Shown here: in pieces, positions 60,637 to 64,000 of the stretch
Numbering within the stretch: the first letter of the stretch is position 1
Layout: the number at the start of each line of letters is the position of its first letter
Origin: Hohaiivirga grylli
GTDB lineage: Bacteria > Pseudomonadota > Alphaproteobacteria > Rhizobiales > Beijerinckiaceae
Length of the DNA stretch: 64,000 bases
Reading direction: 5' to 3'
Assembly (NCBI RefSeq): GCF_039655745.1
Contig: NZ_JBBYXI010000002.1
Location: 186,001-250,000, forward strand
Program-made: the position numbers and the translations under genes
The notes under the pieces: model-generated
The model's input: the letters and a program-made list of their open reading frames with translations, nothing else
Told to the model about the DNA's origin: nothing
Database searches by the model: none

Positions 60637-62016
60637 ATGAAGCTCGTAAAGAGCCTTCTCCTCGGTTCAGCAGCTGGTATTGTTGCTGTTGCTGGGGCTT
60701 CGGCAGCTGATCTGCCATCCCGTAAGTCTGCTCCGGTAGAATACGTCCGTGTCTGCTCTGAGCATGGCAAGGGCTTCTTCTACGTTCCAGGTTCAGATAC
60801 ATGCATCCAGATCGGTGGTCGTGTTCGCGCTGACACCGTCTACCAGCAGTCCTACAACCGTAATGCTGATTCTGTTGGCTTCGGTGCACAGGCTCGTATC
60901 AACCTTGACGTTCGTACAAACACACCTTACGGCATGGTTCGTTCCTACCTCCGCTATGCACTTTCCCGTGGCGATGCTGCTTGGAACACATCCGGTGACT
61001 ATACATCCGGTACAGGCATTAAGACAGGCGCTGCTCTCGACCTCGCTTACATCCAGTTCGCTGGTCTGACAGCTGGTCGCGTACAGTCCTTCTTCGACTT
61101 CTATGCTGATAACTACAACTTCGCAGCTATCCGCACATCAGACGTCAAGACACAGGCTCTTGCTTACACAGCTAACTTCGGTAGCGGCTGGTCTGCAACA
61201 ATCGCCATTGAAGATGGCGCTGAGCGTCGCATGTATAATGGGTTTGAAGGAACTTCTCTTGGCGGAAGATTCGAATACGATATCCCAGGTTACAGATCAG
61301 CTGGCCAGACAATGCCTGACGTTGTTGGTAACATCATGGTCAACCAGAGCTGGGGTGCTGCACAGCTTTCCGGTGCTCTGCATCAGGTTCGCCCTGCTTT
61401 TGGCTCCTATGGTGTTGTCACAGATACAGCAAATGATGTTGTTTATAGCGCTGGCTACAATGACCGTAAGACAACATACGGTTACGCAGTTAAAGGTGCT
61501 GTAAAGGTCAACCTGCCATTCATCGCTCCTGGCGATGAGTTCTGGGCAGAAGTTGCATATGCTGAAGGTGCTTTGAGCTACATTGGCGCTAGCAACTACG
61601 GTTTCCATCAGAACACAAACGTTCCGATGACAGACGCAGTTCTGGATGCTAATGGTAAGATCAAGAAGACCCGTGGTTGGTCTGCAATGATCGACTTCCT
61701 GCACTACTGGACACCATCCATCCGTCAGAACGTCTTCGCTTCTTACATGAAGATCGATACTAACCGTGCAGGTTATGACACGTACGATAATGTTAACTAC
61801 GGTCGTTATAACGTCGGTTTCGTTCCTACTCAGGAATGGCGCGTTGGTACAAACCTGATCTGGTCGCCAATCAAGAACTTCGACATCGGTGTTGAAGTAC
61901 TTTACACACGCACAGATCCTAAGGGCCGTGTCCTTTCTTACAACAACGGTTATGCCAAGACGATCTCTTCAGAAGATCAGTGGCAGGGTCGTCTGCGCAT
62001 TCAGCGTGACTTCTAA
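60637..62016 (+). CDS. Porin, Omp2b/alphaproteobacterial type
   Basis: 459 residues, the same layout as the gene at 58830: a signal peptide (about 1-23, ...ASAADLP), SRKSAPVEYVRVC, KGFFYVPGSDTCIQIGGRVRAD, and a barrel ending GRLRIQRDF. ATG 60637 has TTGGAGG at 60624-60630; the open frame back to 60583 is not needed. By eye, codon choice is more biased than in the first porin, with frequent TTC, TAC and AAC. This suggests a higher expression level. A terminator with a GAAA loop follows. Confidence 0.93.
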   Translation: MKLVKSLLLGSAAGIVAVAGASAADLPSRKSAPVEYVRVCSEHGKGFFYVPGSDTCIQIGGRVRADTVYQQSYNRNADSVGFGAQARINLDVRTNTPYGMVRSYLRYALSRGDAAWNTSGDYTSGTGIKTGAALDLAYIQFAGLTAGRVQSFFDFYADNYNFAAIRTSDVKTQALAYTANFGSGWSATIAIEDGAERRMYNGFEGTSLGGRFEYDIPGYRSAGQTMPDVVGNIMVNQSWGAAQLSGALHQVRPAFGSYGVVTDTANDVVYSAGYNDRKTTYGYAVKGAVKVNLPFIAPGDEFWAEVAYAEGALSYIGASNYGFHQNTNVPMTDAVLDANGKIKKTRGWSAMIDFLHYWTPSIRQNVFASYMKIDTNRAGYDTYDNVNYGRYNVGFVPTQEWRVGTNLIWSPIKNFDIGVEVLYTRTDPKGRVLSYNNGYAKTISSEDQWQGRLRIQRDF

Positions 62017-62046
62017 TCTGATTGGGTAACCAATTTGGTTAAAAAG

Positions 62047-62075
62047 AACCCCGGTGGAAACACCGGGGTTTCTTT
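62047..62075 (+). terminator. Terminator with GAAA tetraloop after the second porin
   Basis: AACCCCGGTG (62047-62056) pairs perfectly with CACCGGGGTT (62061-62070), loop GAAA, then TCTTT. Confidence 0.9.
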
Positions 62076-62114
62076 GTGTTTGTGGCAATAACAGCCTTGT
62101 AATTTAACCGGATT

Positions 62115-64000
62115 TTACTGACTGTTTTTTCCGGATTGGCCAGGCTTCTGACCAAATAATTTGCGATAGATCATCAGGTTTTCTGATATCCGCTGCACGT
62201 AATGCCTTGTTTCATAGAATGGAATACGCTCAATCCAGTCTACCTCATCCACATCCTGTAATCGTGGATCACCATGGGCAGTGAGCCATTTTTTGACATT
62301 CCCGCTTCCGGCATTATATGCCGCAAAAGTCAAAATAATAGAGCCATCCCAAGCTGTGAGCAGATCTCTCAGATGGGCTGCTCCAATCTCAATATTATAA
62401 GCCGGATCAGATAACAGCCGTTCAGGCTCGTAGTCTTTCTTCAGACCAGCTGCTGTCAGCTTGGCGGTTCCGGGCATTAATTGCATTAGCCCCAGAGCTC
62501 CAGCTCTGGATTTGGCTGAGACATTAAATGCACTTTCCTGATGTGCTATGGCATAAACCAAAGCCTGCTCAACAGATTTTGGACTATCTGAACGTACTGG
62601 CAAACCAAAGTCTGGATAGGAACGTGTCTCAAGACTAAGCCCACGCCGGGCGGCGATTTTGGCAATCGCAAGGGCGGCTTGTGTGTTCTTTGTTTCCTCT
62701 GCAAGTTCCGCGAGAGCTTCTACAGAGGCCAGATCAGGTAGAATTGCTGCCTGATCTATGAAAAGTTGGGTTGCAACTTCTGTATTTCTGGTTTCGCTGA
62801 AAAGTCTGATTGCCTGTATAGCTGGATTCTTTTCGAATAGAGCTAAAGTTTCCTGAGATGATTGCGATTTTGAGGGTAAGTGTAACAAACCATCATTCAA
62901 TTTGTCAGAGGCAAGCTGCCCATAATATGTGTTCCAGTAATTTGCGGCTTTCTCATATGCTGCAAGGGCTACAGGTGTTTCTTTATTATGTGCTGCAAGT
63001 CTGCCCAGCCAGTAGGCAGCCCGTGCCTTCTGGGAAGATGAGGAGGCATTTGTCGCCAGTCTGTCAAAGTGCTGTTTGGCTTCTATTGGATTGTTAAGGA
63101 AGCGAAGCGCAATCCAGCCCGCAAGAAAATCTGCATCATTATGATTACAGCCTAGTTTAGATATTTTGGCTGAAGCTGTCTGGAAAGCTTTTTTGAAGTC
63201 TTTCTCATCCATCAACTCTCTAATGATAAAGCGCTGCTGACCTTGCCAGTCTCTGCATTCTGTTTCTGATAGTTGTACGCCTGTGCCAAGAGTGGAAAGC
63301 TTTTCAAATATAGAACCGGCCAGATCATATTTGCCCTGTTTCCTATAAAGCAGTAACTGGGAATAGAGAACCAAGGGATCTGCCTTATTATCTTTGAGAT
63401 AGGCATCTATCTGGGTTTGGGCCGTTTTTGCGTTTTGCTCAGCAGCAATACGGATTTTTACAATTGCCTCAAAGGGTGTGCCATTATCATTGGCGGATCT
63501 TAGAGCTGCATCCCATTTCTTTCTTTCCAACAGATATGTCAGGCGCGCACGGTGATCCTCTTTTGTCAGGAGATCTGTATAGGCTGTTCTCAATCTCTGT
63601 TCGGTTGTCGGGAGCAGAAGTTCTTTACGCCATATTGGTCTGATAAGATCAGCAGCTTTATCTTTATGGCCTTCATTTAAAAGGATGCTGGCCCAATAGA
63701 TTTTGCCTGTACTTGTGTCTGGATCATTTCCTCTGAAATAATCCTGCTTCAGTGTTTCTGGTAATTTACTGGTTAGTAAAGCGATCTCCTCCCGTCTTTT
63801 CATAAGGGGAGAGAGGGGCCAGTCTGGAAACGCATTCCGAAAATCAACAAAGTTTTGATAGAGCGGTGCCGGGCGTTTTCTCAAAACAAGCCATTGATCA
63901 AGGGTGCGTCCAATAGGTGTTTGGAGAAGATTACGTGCAAATGTAATTTCAGGGCTCTCAAACGTGCCTACCTCGTATGCCTGATTTAAAAACTGGAGTG
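62115..64000 (-). CDS. Soluble lytic murein transglycosylase, Slt-like (5' end outside window)
   Basis: Cleaves murein glycan strands to anhydro-sugars in the periplasm. The frame runs uninterrupted to the right edge, so the start and signal peptide are missing. The TTG near 63884 is internal Leu, not a start. The long superhelical N-terminal part is rich in Ala and Leu helices. The C-terminal catalytic domain has the active Glu in AIAHQESAFNVSAKS, then AGALGLMQLMPGTAK, AAHLRDLL, and AAYNAGSGNVKKWL. The gene is convergent with the second porin. Confidence 0.92.
   Translation of the reverse strand, partial: LQFLNQAYEVGTFESPEITFARNLLQTPIGRTLDQWLVLRKRPAPLYQNFVDFRNAFPDWPLSPLMKRREEIALLTSKLPETLKQDYFRGNDPDTSTGKIYWASILLNEGHKDKAADLIRPIWRKELLLPTTEQRLRTAYTDLLTKEDHRARLTYLLERKKWDAALRSANDNGTPFEAIVKIRIAAEQNAKTAQTQIDAYLKDNKADPLVLYSQLLLYRKQGKYDLAGSIFEKLSTLGTGVQLSETECRDWQGQQRFIIRELMDEKDFKKAFQTASAKISKLGCNHNDADFLAGWIALRFLNNPIEAKQHFDRLATNASSSSQKARAAYWLGRLAAHNKETPVALAAYEKAANYWNTYYGQLASDKLNDGLLHLPSKSQSSQETLALFEKNPAIQAIRLFSETRNTEVATQLFIDQAAILPDLASVEALAELAEETKNTQAALAIAKIAARRGLSLETRSYPDFGLPVRSDSPKSVEQALVYAIAHQESAFNVSAKSRAGALGLMQLMPGTAKLTAAGLKKDYEPERLLSDPAYNIEIGAAHLRDLLTAWDGSIILTFAAYNAGSGNVKKWLTAHGDPRLQDVDEVDWIERIPFYETRHYVQRISENLMIYRKLFGQKPGQSGKNSQ

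Overview
The window looks like chromosomal DNA of an alphaproteobacterium of the order Hyphomicrobiales (Rhizobiales), close to the Brucellaceae/Bartonellaceae. The evidence is Omp2b-type porins with the mature start ADLPSxKSAPVEYVRVC, GluP-type sugar uptake, a class II DAHP synthase, DUF2059 and DUF2865 proteins, an Atm1-type ABC exporter and a psd-pssA pair. Base composition is moderate by eye, with distinctly AT-rich accessory patches. I cannot name the species. I saw no transposase, integrase, phage gene or CRISPR array.

Layout. 1-6.5 kb: tail of an unknown gene, rpiA, a DUF2059 protein, a small periplasmic protein, an O-antigen-ligase-like protein, glutathione reductase and DAHP synthase. 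6.5-10.5 kb: an AEC-family carrier and a first autotransporter. 10.7-20 kb: nadE, a chromate transporter split into two half genes, gltX, uppP, a DUF2865 protein, a CreA-family protein and cysS. 20-28.7 kb: a DEAD-box helicase with a structured leader, a LOG-family enzyme, a LysM protein, the Atm1 exporter, psd-pssA (phosphatidylethanolamine synthesis), maf and yacG. 29.1-32.3 kb: a second, larger autotransporter. 32.3-33.1 kb: a LysR pseudogene and a very AT-rich gap.

The most interesting region is 33.1-43.3 kb. It is a compact six-gene operon that encodes a complete type I secretion system (TolC-type outer membrane protein, HlyD-type adaptor, ABC transporter) and its probable RTX-repeat substrate. 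Interleaved with these are a MotA/TolQ-like and a MotB-like membrane protein. This parts list matches Salmonella SPI-4 (SiiB, SiiC, SiiA, SiiD, substrate, SiiF). Here the substrate is a roughly 1,100-residue RTX protein rather than the giant SiiE adhesin. The ABC protein appears to have unusual signature and H-loop residues.

43.3-46.1 kb is an AT-rich stretch of small unknown genes. One is apparently interrupted exactly at an in-frame A AAA AAC heptamer, where a -1 shift would restore a roughly 110-residue protein. tRNA-Phe follows. 46.3-55.7 kb: glk convergent with a GluP-type sugar transporter, glutamate dehydrogenase, a second LOG-like protein, an endonuclease/exonuclease/phosphatase-fold protein, a WaaE-like glycosyltransferase, an MFS carrier, a chorismate-lyase-like protein, a MaoC hydratase and tRNA-Ser. 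55.9-64 kb: a Crp/Fnr regulator, an ABC-F ATPase, two tandem porins and a lytic transglycosylase that runs off the window.

Much of the window serves the cell envelope: two autotransporters, two porins, the type I system, lipid-carrier recycling, LPS-type sugar transfer, phospholipid synthesis and murein turnover. Starts were often moved inward from the longest open frame to an ATG with a good ribosome-binding site; each entry says so.
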